Assembly (NCBI RefSeq): GCF_963675165.1
Contig: NC_087383.1
Coordinates: 6,905,139 to 6,969,138 of the forward strand
Direction: 5' to 3'
Origin: Halichondria panicea
Taxonomy: Eukaryota > Porifera > Demospongiae > Suberitida > Halichondriidae
DNA length: 64,000 nucleotides
A program made the position numbers and the translations under genes. Positions 30,877-38,088 of the stretch are shown here, in pieces. Within the stretch, counting starts at the first letter, position 1. The number at the start of each line of letters is the position of its first letter. The notes under the pieces were generated by a model that worked only from the letters and a program-made list of their open reading frames with translations, was not told the origin of the DNA and made no database searches.

Positions 30877-33417
30877 TGTGTGTGTGTGTGTGTGTCATTA
30901 ACAAACCCACTAGACTATAGTACATATCAGTGAGGTCACTAAACCAGACACGATATGAACGTGTATTTGTGTTTAGGGTATTAAAAGGATCATAAATATT
31001 ATAATAGCAGGGCTTGTAGCTGCAGGAGCAGAAGAGAGGAAGGAGGCCGAATACACCAGCCTTGGTTCATGCACTGCACTGCTTCACCCTACTAGCCATA
31101 GAGACTACTGGTGTTCTAGGGCCTAAGTCTAAGACATTTGTTAAGGAATTAGGTGGGCGCGTTGCACGTGTCACGGGAGATCAGAAGTCCTCCCATTACT
31201 TACTGCAAAGGCTGTCGGTCGCAGTACAGCGTGGAAATGCGGCCTCAGTGGTGGGCACAATGGACTCGCAGACCCTCTCCCTCGAAACATTGGAACTTTG
31301 AATTACTACATTATTTGTTGTTGTATGAATTACACCTGGTCTGTACACCTGGTCTGTACATGTATACGTATACTATTTCTAATAGTATAAAAAAACTAAT
31401 TATAATAATTACTATCCCACATATAAAAGCGACTAACTAATTAAACGAACAGGAAACATAATTATTCATGAACATTTCTAGCAATATTGAGTGTTTTGAC
31501 ATAAGCACATGTACATGCATGTGTCTAGCCCTAACCACTATATACGTTAGTTCAGCTATGTTACATGACACACACACTGACTTACCTAGGTCACACTGTC
31601 CAGTTGCCATCAGTAACTGGACACACTTCAGGTGTCCCCGGTAGCAGGCATGGTGCAGGGGAGTGTACTTATTAGTATTCTGTACATTGACATCGATGCC
31701 ATCTTGCTGTGTGAGTATCTTCACTACATCAGGGTGGTTATTGATGCATGCTATATGGAGAGCGGTCCATCCAATATTGTCCCTCCAGTCTACAGGAGCT
31801 CCTCTAGCCAGCAGCCTCTCCACCTCATCCACACGACCATCACGGGAAGCCTTATAGAGTTGCTGACCCAGATCATGACTACAGTGTATTGTGGGAGGAG
31901 GTAAACAATGAAGGGCAGAAATTATCATTATTATGTACCTACAAATGACAATGAGTAATCTCAGTCTCCAATTAGTGGACTCTTAGGTGGTGAGGAGTGA
32001 GTGGGTGTATTATAGAGGATGTGACTGTATTGACCACAATCTTAGGAGCTAGCCTTCACTTGCTAGCTATACCCACATCTAGACACCAGAGGAGCCTGCA
32101 ACTAATTAACCATCACTCATGAAGGTCACTCATTAGTTTCTGAGGTGGTCATCTAAATAAGTAATACAGTCATCTTTGCTTCTATAGCTAGTAAGCACGA
32201 GTTATACTAGTATAAACAATACATGTAGTGTTAGGAGTTCATTATGGTCACAGTCATTATTGACAATAGAGAGTCTGGATTCATAGATAAGGAGTACTGT
32301 ATTCATTGTGGCCTCTGAGATAAGGTCACCTCAATGTACACAGCCATTCCACCAAATGTTCACCACTTAGTAAACCACGAATTGCAAACAGAAGTCCCTC
32401 AAAATAATGTTCACCACTTAGTAAACAATAGATTATAGAGTTAGAGAAGTTACATTGAATCTGCAATGGATCCTCGAAACTATTCGCGTTACTTATGAAC
32501 GAGGCTGTTAAGCAATTAATTTTTGTCGGGTAACTCCCTTAAAATATGAAAGTTGTGTTTCCTTGAGACATCATCTGTAACAGTTTATAACACGCCTAGT
32601 CCGTCAGCCACATGTAGTACTTATAATGACTGACAACGTACACCCAGTAAAAAAGATAAATTAGCTAGTAAAGTCATAAGTTCCCAAGGCTGTTTTAGAG
32701 CGTGCTAGTTATAACTACTACAATAGGTATAGACCTTGAATATAAGTAAGTTGCACGGACTAAGCAGCTATTTGTAGTTTATTATGCACTGTGTGTAGAA
32801 ATAGGTACTGTTGTGGCTCCATTAAACCACAGCGTAGCACGGATGATACTCGAGGGTACCTTCGTTTCCAACTCCTTTAACCCCTCAATCTATGGTACAA
32901 CACAACAACTCATGATCAGAGTGTTCCAGGGTTCAATGAACTATTTGTTGTGTGGGTTCTAATGAATAAGAATGGTATGCAGAAACATTAATTTTCTTAC
33001 AGAGCAATTCTAATGCACCTATCAATGTGTCGCCCCACTACCTCCTAGGGAGGGGTCAGGCTAACATGGAGGATTTGACCATAACTATACCCCAGGTCAA
33101 ATTCCCCACATGCATGGGGGAGGATTCTTTGTTCAAATACCCTAATTCCCCAGTCACCACCAGTCACAGCCTCAAGCAGTTGTACAGTCTTTACTACGCA
33201 AGGCCAGGTCAAATCATAATTATCAGTATGGGGTCAACATTTCAAGTCAAATTCCCCCTATGTCCCGGGGGAGCACATTAGGTGCATAATTGCAATCTAT
33301 TATTATAGTGTGTGATTGAAGCTGTACATGTATACTGATGTATCTTTGTCAACCCTGAATACATACACAGACAGCCCACCAGATATTATGTACAGTACAA
33401 GCTCACCTTGCTGCCAT
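8031..33417 (-). CDS. Gene 1: Ankyrin-ROC-COR-Death (ROCO) protein, 11-exon model
   Basis: The gene runs right to left. Model exons: 33417-33407, 31878-31586, 30501-30397, 26574-26470, 19249-19178, 19037-18951, 18638-18534, 11979-9782, 9581-9542, 9207-9151 and 8404-8031. Phases agree at every junction and total 1,149 codons with the stop. Domains in order: about eight ankyrin repeats, ROC GTPase, COR, a helical Death-like end, a Ser/Thr/Pro linker, and a Death domain. There is no kinase domain, unlike LRRK2 or DAPK1. By family knowledge such proteins are cytosolic GTP-regulated signalling scaffolds; the partner and pathway are unknown. One junction is suspect: the donor after 9542 reads ATGAGT instead of GTGAGT. 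Intron length (up to 6.9 kb) comes largely from transposons. The true transcript may contain further exons that I missed. Confidence 0.75.
9151..9207 (-). CDS. Gene 1 linker exon
   Basis: This 57-nt, phase 1-1 exon lies between acceptor TTATAG and donor GTCAGA, encoding GATLPTIERTEVRQPSSP. It corresponds to the gene 2 linker exon at 52242-52334, which begins SLPVVAG. It is low-complexity and probably a flexible tether for the Death domain. Confidence 0.55.
9280..9475. repeat. Dispersed TTTGCGA-rich repeat (four copies in the window)
   Basis: The copy contains GCGATGGTTGATCAATTTGC, ACTAGTAAATACACACGATC and ATCGCAAAGGGTcAAaTTTTCTGCTG. Related copies lie at 14405-14572 and 57386-57553, and inverted at 20835-20960. 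No ORF. The copies differ by many substitutions, so the family is not young. Its class is unknown. Confidence 0.7.
9542..9581 (-). CDS. Gene 1 probable linker exon with damaged donor
   Basis: After acceptor CCACAG, 40 nt encode QPEESEPSPSSST, the counterpart of the acidic/Pro-rich linker exon of gene 2 (52541-52622). The length gives exactly the phase needed for the next exon. The donor position reads ATGAGT (9541-9536) where GTGAGT is expected, a single base change from a strong site. Either splicing is altered, the site is a rare non-GT donor, or the base is an error. Confidence 0.45.
9782..11979 (-). CDS. Gene 1 large exon: last ankyrin repeats, ROC and COR domains
   Basis: The exon starts at the acceptor ATTACAG (11982-11980), not at the upstream ATG at 12004, and ends at a GTGAGT donor (9781-9776). 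It encodes about 732 residues. Counted from the ATG at 12004: ankyrin repeats at about 8-65 (LLLACQYGVTKIVEYLL, DGHTPLFLA); P-loop GHGGEGKST at 95-103; switch II DFAGQE at 155-160; a G4-like SHAD at 223-226. A long COR region follows, and a helical Death-like end containing LRVWRDSGDG. All motifs needed for nucleotide binding are present. Bases from 11493 upward are nearly identical to gene 2; the rest has diverged to paralog level. Confidence 0.92.
12005..14851. other. Gene 1 intron, repeat-rich
   Basis: No further exon recognised. At 13455-13720 a unit of about 110 bp (TCCAGGAGCcTtGaTCTAta, TAGCTTGATCTCTGAAAAGT) is present twice, with a further copy at 16725-16835. A copy of the TTTGCGA-rich repeat occupies 14405-14572. 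A palindrome CCTCGGTGCGCATGCGCAAG leading into (GT)n lies at 14576-14660; related copies occur near 6590, 21835, 23044, 50600 and 57547. Confidence 0.55.
13192..13245. mobile_element. AGCCTCGAT-family foldback element
   Basis: It begins AGCCTCGATTCCAGGCC and ends AGGAGGCT, with an inner imperfect hairpin (CACTTC/GAAGTG). The decamer TATCATGCTA precedes it directly and follows it within four bases, consistent with a target duplication of about 10 bp. The copy in the duplicated block is at 56170-56223. Confidence 0.5.
14852..15583. mobile_element. hAT-like non-autonomous element with 5-bp TSD, empty site known
   Basis: The termini are CAGGGGCGGATCCAGG and its near-complement ending CCGCCCCTG. 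It is flanked by CTATT on both sides (14847-14851, 15584-15588). The duplicated block has CTATT once at this place (about 57828-57832), so the insertion followed the duplication and the ends are exact. Interior GC-rich runs near both ends can pair. The open frames inside (15409-15775) cross the terminus and are not genes. Confidence 0.92.
15589..16107. other. Gene 1 intron, low-complexity DNA
   Basis: No gene. It contains a long A run (15957-15965) after the word CCCTTTCCCGGC, which resembles 12682-12840 (TTAACCTTTCCCAGCTc, CATTTTTCTT, CTGACCACCCCCACTAA). The two stretches are therefore diverged copies of one repeat, and 12.8 kb gives the empty state of the next insertion. Confidence 0.5.
16108..16484. 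mobile_element. hAT-like element with 5-bp TSD ACCCC
   Basis: The ends CAGTGGCGGATCCAGG and CCTGGATCTGCCACTG are inverted. The duplication ACCCC flanks it (16103-16107, 16485-16489), and the paralogous unfilled sequence at about 12812-12825 has it once. The copy at 58346 keeps only about 90 bp and then jumps into block A. A partial inverted relative lies at 23939-24185. Confidence 0.85.
16938..17328. mobile_element. hAT-like element with 5-bp TSD TCTTG
   Basis: It has the same termini as the 14852 element (CAGGGGCGGATCCAGG and GGATCCGCCCCTG) in a shorter, 391-bp form. TCTTG flanks it on both sides (16933-16937, 17329-17333). It sits inside a diverged copy of the 13.4-13.84 kb repeat, where the site is uninterrupted. 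Confidence 0.88.
17891..18437. mobile_element. MITE with 40-bp TIRs and TA duplication (mariner-like)
   Basis: The inverted ends read CAGTAGC then four variable bases, then CAATATAAAGTACCCGTTCC and GTTTACGTAG. TA flanks both sides. It has no ORF. Copy 2 of block C starts within the first bases of this element, so a duplication breakpoint coincides with the transposon end. Partial inverted relatives lie at 39005-39485 and 39780-39960. Confidence 0.85.
18534..18638 (-). CDS. Gene 1 single-ankyrin exon
   Basis: This 105-nt, phase 1-1 exon encodes TSDGLTPLGMAVREGKLDTI and ends NVDIN. Acceptor TATAG, donor GTAAGT. It is the last ankyrin exon before the large ROC exon, about 6.5 kb downstream. It is duplicated at 61068-61172. 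Confidence 0.82.
18951..19037 (-). CDS. Gene 1 single-ankyrin exon (short form)
   Basis: This 87-nt, phase 1-1 exon encodes ENNRLLIACKFRYTAIVCYL and ends NVDVN. It is a shortened ankyrin repeat: the helix 1 core LLIAC and helix 2 IVCYLI are recognisable. Acceptor CTCCAG, donor GTGAGT. It is duplicated at 61485-61571. Confidence 0.75.
19178..19249 (-). CDS. Gene 1 short exon, partial ankyrin-like repeat
   Basis: This 72-nt exon (24 codons) runs from acceptor CCTCAG to donor GTGAGA in phase 1-1, and reads SAQVVRILELTLKDEGDV and so on. It looks like the second helix and loop of an ankyrin repeat without a full first helix. Support comes from correct splice sites, matching phase and an exact duplicate at 61712-61783. 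Confidence 0.6.
19647..20018. mobile_element. hAT-like element with 5-bp TSD GAGAG
   Basis: The ends are CAGTGGCGTAGGCAG and CTGGCTACGCTCCTG. The duplication GAGAG flanks it (19642-19646, 20019-20023). Complementary G-rich and C-rich subterminal tracts are present. It is also present at 62182-62553, so it predates the duplication. Confidence 0.85.
20460..21857. other. Gene 1 intron, repeat-rich
   Basis: No gene recognised. It contains an inverted copy of the TTTGCGA-rich repeat (20835-20960), two hairpins (21158-21190 and 21259-21334), a (CA)n run at 21725-21749 and the start of the GCGAGGTATA repeat at about 21830. Confidence 0.5.
21259..21334. repeat. 76-bp near-perfect palindrome
   Basis: The arms read ATGCAGACTGTTATa, then TACATCGTAAAATAATAGTG, meeting at TGATCA (21297-21302) with the complement continuing to 21334. 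One arm has an extra TAAT-type insertion. A smaller hairpin (TGCTATATCTTGG, six-base loop) lies at 21158-21190. Confidence 0.8.
21859..22065. mobile_element. pogo/Tigger-like MITE
   Basis: The 23-bp inverted ends begin CAGTTGAGCCTCGGTTATCC and continue GAA, and TA flanks both sides (21857-21858, 22066-22067). The subterminal words GGTTATCCGAAT repeat. The ends strongly resemble those of pogo/Tigger elements (family knowledge). The element is 207 bp with no ORF, inserted inside a copy of the GCGAGGTATA repeat. Confidence 0.9.
22164..22310. repeat. Foldback element, about 70-bp arms
   Basis: The ends are TTAGTTATTGC and GCAATAACTAA. The arms contain TGCAACATGCCAT and GCATTGGAGCA with complements, folding around GAGGGTCGCAGGCCCCGAGG. 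Fragments of the same sequence recur at 22565-22680. It is probably a non-autonomous element; the flanks do not show a convincing duplication. Confidence 0.65.
22311..23862. other. Gene 1 intron, no gene seen
   Basis: It contains fragments of the preceding foldback (22565-22680) and a degenerate GCGAGG/(GT)n repeat copy from 23040 to about 23360. The short open frames show no splice-bounded or domain-like content. Confidence 0.4.
23863..23930 (-). pseudogene. tRNA-Lys(CTT) pseudogene, 5' end lost
   Basis: On the minus strand, D-arm TTCAGTCGGTAGAGC, anticodon stem-loop CAGACTCTTAATCTG (anticodon CTT at 23903-23901) and T-arm GGGTTTGAGCCCC are in the right order and spacing. A short T run follows the 3' end. 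The 3' acceptor strand (ATCGGAT) has no partner, because the 5' acceptor strand is replaced by sequence bordering the hAT-like fragment at 23939. The promoter boxes are changed by a base or two. It could also be the head of a tRNA-derived SINE. Confidence 0.7.
23939..24185 (-). mobile_element. Fragment of hAT-like element (16108 family)
   Basis: In reverse orientation it matches 16240-16480: AGCAGATCCAGGAAA at the end, GCGCGCAGTACGAAC, the CACTTCCGGTTACATG stretch, then CCCATTTGATACATCA. The other terminus is missing. A further small fragment of the family lies at 26695-26738. Confidence 0.7.
24222..24346. repeat. Foldback element, about 55-bp arms
   Basis: The left arm (ATTATCCTATGGATACTGAG, GATTATCACGAGTC) pairs imperfectly with the right arm ending CAGTATCCATGGGATAAT. 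The centre is CGAGTGCCTGCAAGGCACGA. Its general design is like the 22164 foldback but the sequence differs. Confidence 0.65.
24347..26006. other. Gene 1 intron, no gene seen
   Basis: It contains an AGCCTCGATCCCAGGCC end at 25370 whose internal part (GGCCTGGTATTGATTGTAT, CTGGGCGTG) is shared with the 26007 element. No matching right end or target duplication was found. The coil-like open frame at 24357-24542 lacks supporting splice sites. Confidence 0.4.
26007..26253. mobile_element. AGCCTCGAT-family element, 247 bp
   Basis: It starts AGCCTCGATCCCAGGCC and ends CGGCCTGGAATCGAGGCT, inverted. The decamer CTAAACCCTA is found one base before the left end and two bases after the right end, consistent with a target duplication of about 10 bp. 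No ORF. Confidence 0.65.
26470..26574 (-). CDS. Gene 1 single-ankyrin exon
   Basis: This 105-nt, phase 1-1 exon encodes one repeat with SDGLTPLGLAVREGKLDTIK and ending in NVDVN. The donor is GTAAGT and the acceptor TATAG. It is very similar to the exon at 18534-18638, and the surrounding intron also shares old repeats with 19.5-20.4 kb, which suggests that exon and neighbourhood were duplicated together. Confidence 0.82.
26983..27297. repeat. Large foldback, about 125-bp arms
   Basis: The left arm (26983-27111) contains ACCGGTCAGTGCTGGCTGTC, GGATATGACGTTTTgGGTGT and AATAAAATTGGATTAC; the right arm (27171-27297) is its inverse with few changes, separated by about 60 bp. A diverged single arm lies at 19515-19640. 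Transcribed through, this intron segment would form a long RNA hairpin. Confidence 0.85.
27298..30396. repeat. Gene 1 intron: cluster of local duplications
   Basis: The phrase GAGCAAGCCACAAGTATTGT occurs at about 27808, 29068, 29655 and 30110. The unit ACCTCGAATAAAGGTCGCGT (27665 and 29922) continues with cell-wide similarity through about 150 bp. GCTAACCCTCGGCTGTTGAC (27570) recurs changed at 29773. Sequence at 27935-28010 returns inverted at 28972-29045, enclosing the foldback at 28173-28708. No exon recognised between the two ankyrin exons. Confidence 0.65.
28173..28708. repeat. Very large foldback, about 218-bp arms
   Basis: The left arm (about 28180-28398) begins GTGAATTAAGGACTGGGTCC and ends AGTAATATTCGGAAGGAGC. 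The right arm (about 28490-28700) is its inverse with very few mismatches; the spacer is about 90 bp. The pentamer GTCCA lies just outside both ends, but the ends themselves are imperfect. No ORF. High arm identity implies recent origin or arm-to-arm conversion. Confidence 0.88.
30397..30501 (-). CDS. Gene 1 single-ankyrin exon
   Basis: This 105-nt exon runs from an acceptor TATAG to a donor GTAAGT, phase 1 to phase 1, and encodes one repeat with SGLTPLGMAVRWWNLDTIK. It is a paralog of the exons at 26470-26574 and 18534-18638. It has drifted (WWN in place of EGK), consistent with an older duplication. Confidence 0.8.
30796..30895. repeat. (GT)n microsatellite
   Basis: About 100 bp of TG repeats with a few GC or GA interruptions, in the intron between two ankyrin exons. 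The open frame across it is an artefact. Confidence 0.95.
31005..31303 (+). pseudogene. 3' fragment of a reverse-transcriptase retroelement
   Basis: One frame reads AAGAEERKEAEYTSL; after a one-base shift near 31060 the next reads LLAIETTGVLGPKSKTFVKE, then LQRLSVAVQRGNAASVVGT and a stop at 31301. The ETxGxxGP and QRxSxAVQRGNAAS pattern is one I associate with the extreme C-terminus of RT-containing polyproteins in invertebrate genomes. Only the tail survives. It lies antisense to gene 1 within an intron. The assignment rests on motif memory. Confidence 0.6.
31586..31878 (-). CDS. Gene 1 ankyrin exon (first repeats)
   Basis: Acceptor CTGTAG and donor GTAAGT bound 293 nt encoding about 98 residues: SHDLGQQLYKASRDGR, then a canonical ankyrin repeat with GWTALHIACINNHPDVV, then another with YTPLHHACYRGHLKCVQLL. 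The TPLH/TALH turn and the LLxxG-type helix ends are clear. This exon holds the best-conserved ankyrin repeats of the gene, whereas the following exons hold one repeat each. It ends in phase 1 like the others. Confidence 0.85.
31879..33406. other. Gene 1 first coding intron
   Basis: No exon recognised. A possible small MITE spans 33008-33288: the ends ATGCACCTA and TAGGTGCAT are inverted and the interior has paired CCCC/GGGG runs and a repeated GGTCAAATT word, but no target duplication is evident. Confidence 0.4.
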
Positions 33418-33470
33418 TGTCCTGACCTTCCTGACCTGCCCTGGCCTGGGGCGGCCAGGGACTCTAGTAG
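33407..33470 (-). CDS. Gene 1 exon with start codon
   Basis: An acceptor TTGCAG lies at 33476-33471 and a donor GTGAGC at 33406-33401. The only ATG (33417-33415) is followed by GCA GCA AG, giving MAA plus two bases. These join the next exon in frame to read MAASHDLGQQLYKASRDGR, a plausible protein start leading straight into the first ankyrin repeat. The first 53 bases are 5' UTR, so an earlier non-coding exon is expected upstream of 33480. Confidence 0.65.
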
Positions 33471-35585
33471 CTGCAAGATAAGTGTATAGCCCTGATCCTC
33501 AGAGTTACTTCAGCTCAATCACAGTCTAGTCTAGCTAGTATCTATTTTGTCAGCTCAAAAAGTATTTTGTCAAAGAGCTGACACCAGAAGCTTTGTTTAC
33601 TTGAGTTTACAAGATACGCCCTTTTTTAGCTTGATCTGATGTTATTTTTTTTATTAATGATCTTTACCTACACACCCAATATTTGCATAAAATGCATGAA
33701 TATATAGCAGTAAATTTGTTGAGGGTCTCACCAAAAGAGTGTTATACATATTTACGGTATAATTATAGTGACCAAAATAGTCATCATTAGTCACCATGAT
33801 TATAATTATCAAGAAATGCAATGAACAAACATGCATGAAAGAAATGAAAATAATGGTTGTGGTATATACGTAGGTCACTAGTAAGCTAATAAATTAAAGT
33901 TAGTACACTCTTGATCGAAGTCAAGCAGATTGTGTTCTTGTGTGTACATCTCATACAGTTGAAGGTGTAGCTTCACCAGGAGGACACTAGTCTGCCTTGT
34001 GCCTGTGGGTGTGGTATGTGTGGGTGGTGTGTGGGTGTGTGTGTGTGGGTGGGTGGGTGGGGTGGGGTGTGTGGGTGTGATTAGGATTTTAGCTGTATAT
34101 AATAGTACAATGTGGGTATAGCTACGTATACTAAAATCAATCATTGATTCCTCCATCAAAAGGCACACACATTCTTTAGCATGAAATTAGACGATTACCG
34201 TACGTATAATTATAGTGGGAAATGATTGTTGAAATGTAACTAGCTAAAAAAAAAGGTCAACTGTTACTTCAATACCCTATAGCTGTTAGTATGTAAAATT
34301 GCCAGCTATGGACCCCAACTAGTACCTGCATGAATGCAGGGGGGATATCCCCCCTGTATGACACTCTCTATATCCTTGCTCTTTCTTCAAAAAAATATAA
34401 AATTTAGGCCCAAAAGCAATAAACATACTCATGACCTCTGACCTCAGTATTTCAGATGACAGAGGTCATGCCCATGTAACTGTGTACTGACCTCTTAATG
34501 ATGCCATGACCCGGCAGTCTCAGGTCATTGTGAACAATCCCCTGACAGTGCAGGTAACAGAGAGCCTACTGCAGTGACTGTGAGTCCGTGCTGTGAGGTG
34601 TGTGGGGGTGTGTGTGGAGTGGGTGGGGTGAAGTGTGTTGGTTGTGTGGAGTGGGTGTATTGTGTGGGGTGTGTGGGTGTGTGGGTGTAGTGTGTGGGGT
34701 GTGTGGAGGGGACACATGCATGCACACATGAAGCTAAGAGGTCAGCAGGTCCACTGCTCACACCAACAAACACATTGCAGCCACCACACACACCATCACC
34801 AGGGAATACTATATATATACAGTGGAGCATCAGAACCAAATTCTTGATTAACTGATTAACCAGATGACTTAAATTTGCGTAATTAATCTACTGTACGTCA
34901 AGTAATAAATATGCAAGCCATGCACCCAATTAGATACCAATACCACTACGAAGATATACGTCACTCTAGGTACTGCTGCAAGCGATGAGTACAGCTACCC
35001 ATTACCGCAACGCTCCTTGGAGGGTGAGCCGGACCATGACTGAAGACCGTTAATATGGATAGGAAGCCCCTCTAATTAATTAGAGGGGTGCAACCTCGCT
35101 AATTAGATAATGATGAAGCGTTTCTAATAATTATGATGCTCCCCTAATTAAGTACTTGGGGATAAAGAGGTGGCCTAGCCAACAGTCATAGCCACGGCTC
35201 AGTCATGTCGTAATGACAGAGAAATGTATAGAAACCAAGGGAGGGTTGGGTGTGGGGCTTTAAACTCAGGTAGCTATACTCGAGCACGAGGTGGTGTAGA
35301 GATAATTACGCATGCGCGTAGATGCTGGGCAGTACATAATGCAGTAGGCGGGGCAAGCGGAGTACCTCGATTAACCTTGTTTAACTACCTTAAACATCAT
35401 TTATGGGTTGCTGCTATGATGCAATATTGGGGCAGCTGCATGTTACTACTATTAGCATAGCTGTGGTAAGCCAGAACCTTCCAAGTCTCCACAACCTCAT
35501 AAGGATTCACTCCAAGGTCACCTGAAGCCATAGGGACACGGATCACTACAGGTTAGCACAACAAACACAATTCTACAGGACAACA
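33471..35585. other. Upstream of gene 1, G/T-rich minisatellites
   Basis: No gene seen. This stretch should contain the gene 1 promoter and any earlier non-coding exon, but I cannot point to a site. Two G-rich, T-rich arrays (34000-34080 and 34588-34712) have GGGTGGGTGGGTGGGG-type runs on the plus strand that could form G-quadruplexes. A hairpin TGCAGGGGGGATATCCCCCC lies near 34335. Confidence 0.5.
34000..34080 (+). repeat. G-rich GT minisatellite
   Basis: GTGGGTGTGT units grade into four or more closely spaced runs of three to four G. A related array at 34588-34712 is built from GTGTGGGGTGTGTGG. The open frames crossing these arrays are compositional. Confidence 0.8.
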
Positions 35586-36514
35586 ATGACTAAGAGGCTT
35601 TTGTATACTAGAGAGGAGGTACTGCAGGATCTCCTGGATAGCAGTGACCATGATTCTGAGTCAACAAGCTATCATTGGGAACTGTACAAAGAAGTGCCTC
35701 TTATGCACACACACAGAGAAAGCTAAAAGCCAAACAGAATTGAATTGTAACAGGTGCATAGTGATTAGGATCAAATTGACCTAATGTCATAAGGAACATT
35801 TCATAAAGGAATTGTAGCCTTGGGAGTGCCTAAACATTAGCATTGGGAACAGATAATAACACTACAAAAAGTGTCTGTTATGCACACACAGAAAGCCAAA
35901 CAGAATTTAAATTGCAACAGGGAACAAAATAAATAATTTGTGGCCTCTGGGAATTCTAAATACATTATCACTGGGAGTACATTGGGAACAAAAAAGCATA
36001 AAGAATTGTAGGGTGCCTACTACAGACATTACATTGCAAGTAAAAACAATTATCTCACAGAAGCCTAAAACTACAACCACAAATTGAAGTGACCTTTGGC
36101 ATGCCTAAAACATGACCCTACAAAATGGTTATAGTTGCACCATAATAACACACAACCAATGTCCTATGCCAGTGGCACAACACATGACAATAATAGAGAG
36201 AATCTGTACAGACTTTCCCCAGGTTATCAACAATCATTGAGAATAATACAAAAGCATGGATTGCAGGCCTAATACATTGGCATTGGGAACAGACAATGAA
36301 AAATAATTATCTCACAGAAGCCAAAAAGTACAACCACAATTGAAGTGACCTTTGGAATGCCTAAAACATGACAATTATAACTTTACACAAGTAAGAGGTA
36401 ATAATGAGTTGCACACCATTATAATAACACAATGTCCTATAGGCCAGTGGCACAACACAGTACAGACAAGTTGTAATTGGTTACTACACAACAATTGTAA
36501 ATTTGCCTAAGCCA

Positions 36515-36559
<45 letters not shown>

Positions 36560-36563
36560 CACA

Positions 36564-36611
<48 letters not shown>

Positions 36612-38088
36612 GAAACAGTTCCCCCTGCCCTTGGACTCCCACCCTTCAAGACCATTCTCGAGAGGCCTTCATCCAATCTGTAGGCCCTGCTGTATCCATC
36701 TCAAGTTCTCCCTTAGACATATTCCAGCATTTCTTTACCACTGAAATAATGGATAACATACTAGCCGAGACAAATTGATACGCTAGGCAAATGATGACCC
36801 CACTACAACATGATAAATGGACCCCACTCACGACTGCTGAGCTAAAGGCTTACATGGGATTCTGCATTTTCATGGGGATTGTGAAACTCCCATCGATTGA
36901 AAATGATTGGAGGAGAGACGTGCAATTCTACTACTCACCAATTGCATCGAAGATCTCACGCGATCGCTTTAGGGACATCCGACGATACCTCCATTTCACG
37001 GACAACACCACTCTCCCGACTCCAGGCACCCCAGGTAGCGATCGTTTGGCCAAAGTACGCCCCCTCTTCAATAAGATCAACGAGCGCTGTTCTGCTGCAT
37101 ACAACTTAGGCCGTGAAGTTGCAGTAGACGAGGCAATGATAAAGTTTCAGGGTAGATCTGCACTGAAACAGTACCTCCCAAATAAACCTGTGAAGAGAGG
37201 AATCAAGGTTTGGGTCCTAGCAGACGGGTACTTCCAAATGCTACAAGTGTATACAGGGAGAGAAGCCACACCAGAGAAGCAACTGGGAGCACGAGTTGTG
37301 AAAGACCTCACAGCCTCGTTGAAGCACAAGCACCACCACGTCTATTTTGACAACTTTTTCACGTCTGTCAAACTGTTAGAAGACTTGGAGAAGGATGGCA
37401 TTTATGCTTGTGGTACAGCTCGCGCTGACCGCAGAGGCTTCCCCAAGGCTCTCAAGCAGCCAAAGCTGACAGTAAGTAATAAGCATAATTATTATTTACC
37501 TTTTCAGGGGGGAATACATGACTCTCCAGAAAGACAAGGTGACGGTCTCAGCGACAATAGGGTTGTCCGTGTGATCTCCACAGCCTCTGACGCCACTTCG
37601 GTCACCTACGTACAACGTACAGTCAAGACAGGCGAAAAAATCTCCGTCCCGTCCCACAGAGCATCGAGGACTATAATCGCTTCATGGGGGGTGTCGACAG
37701 AGGGGATCAGCTCAGAGGGTACTACAGATGCCCTACAAAAGTCCATAAGTTTTATATGTACATTTACTTCTTCCTAAAGGATATTTGCATTACGAACAGC
37801 TACATATTATATCGACAGTATTCACCCACCAACGCACTGAAAACCCTCCTCTCATTTCGTCACGAGTTGGCCAAGAAGCTAATTGGCGACTACTGCTCCA
37901 AAAAGAGCAAGACACCCTTGAAATCGCTAGGAATAGCTCACTTCCCTCTTCACCACCAGGATGTACGCAGAGGTCGTTGCCATCTGTGTTATCAGAAAAA
38001 CAAAAGGAAGGACACAGCATGGTTTTGCCTACAGTGCGAGAAATGGTTTTGCCACACTGGCAACCCCCTGTTTTATGCTATGGCATAA
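35586..38088 (+). pseudogene. piggyBac (PGBD-like) transposase, broken
   Basis: The N-terminal exon starts at the ATG at 35586 (MTKRLLYTREEVLQDLLDSS, an acidic start usual for piggyBac). After about 1 kb of non-coding DNA the main body begins near 36605: GPAVSISSSPLDIFQ, ELKAYMGFCIFMGIVKLP, VAVDEAMIKFQGRS, VYFDNFFTS and YNRFMGGVDRGDQL. All three catalytic Asp are kept. A Cys-rich zinc finger (CHLC, CLQC, WFCHTG) ends it. Lesions: TGA at 36776-36778 inside the ETNRYA motif, probably from CGA; frameshifts near 37545 and near 37655. A 36-bp GTAAGT...TTTTCAG stretch (37471-37506) may be a tiny intron. I found no convincing TTAA-flanked ends. Confidence 0.87.
36518..36610. repeat. (CA)n microsatellite
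   Basis: About 93 bp of CA repeats immediately upstream of the main piggyBac exon; CCTGAAACAG after it could serve as that exon's acceptor. Just upstream, a low-copy repeat (CTCACAGAAGCCtAAAAcTA, TTGAAGTGACCTTTGG) occurs at about 36055 and again at 36310. Confidence 0.9.

Noticed and set aside
34520-34847. Several open frames rich in His, Thr and Pro
   Set aside because: They are produced by the GT-rich array. No splice sites or domain patterns support them.
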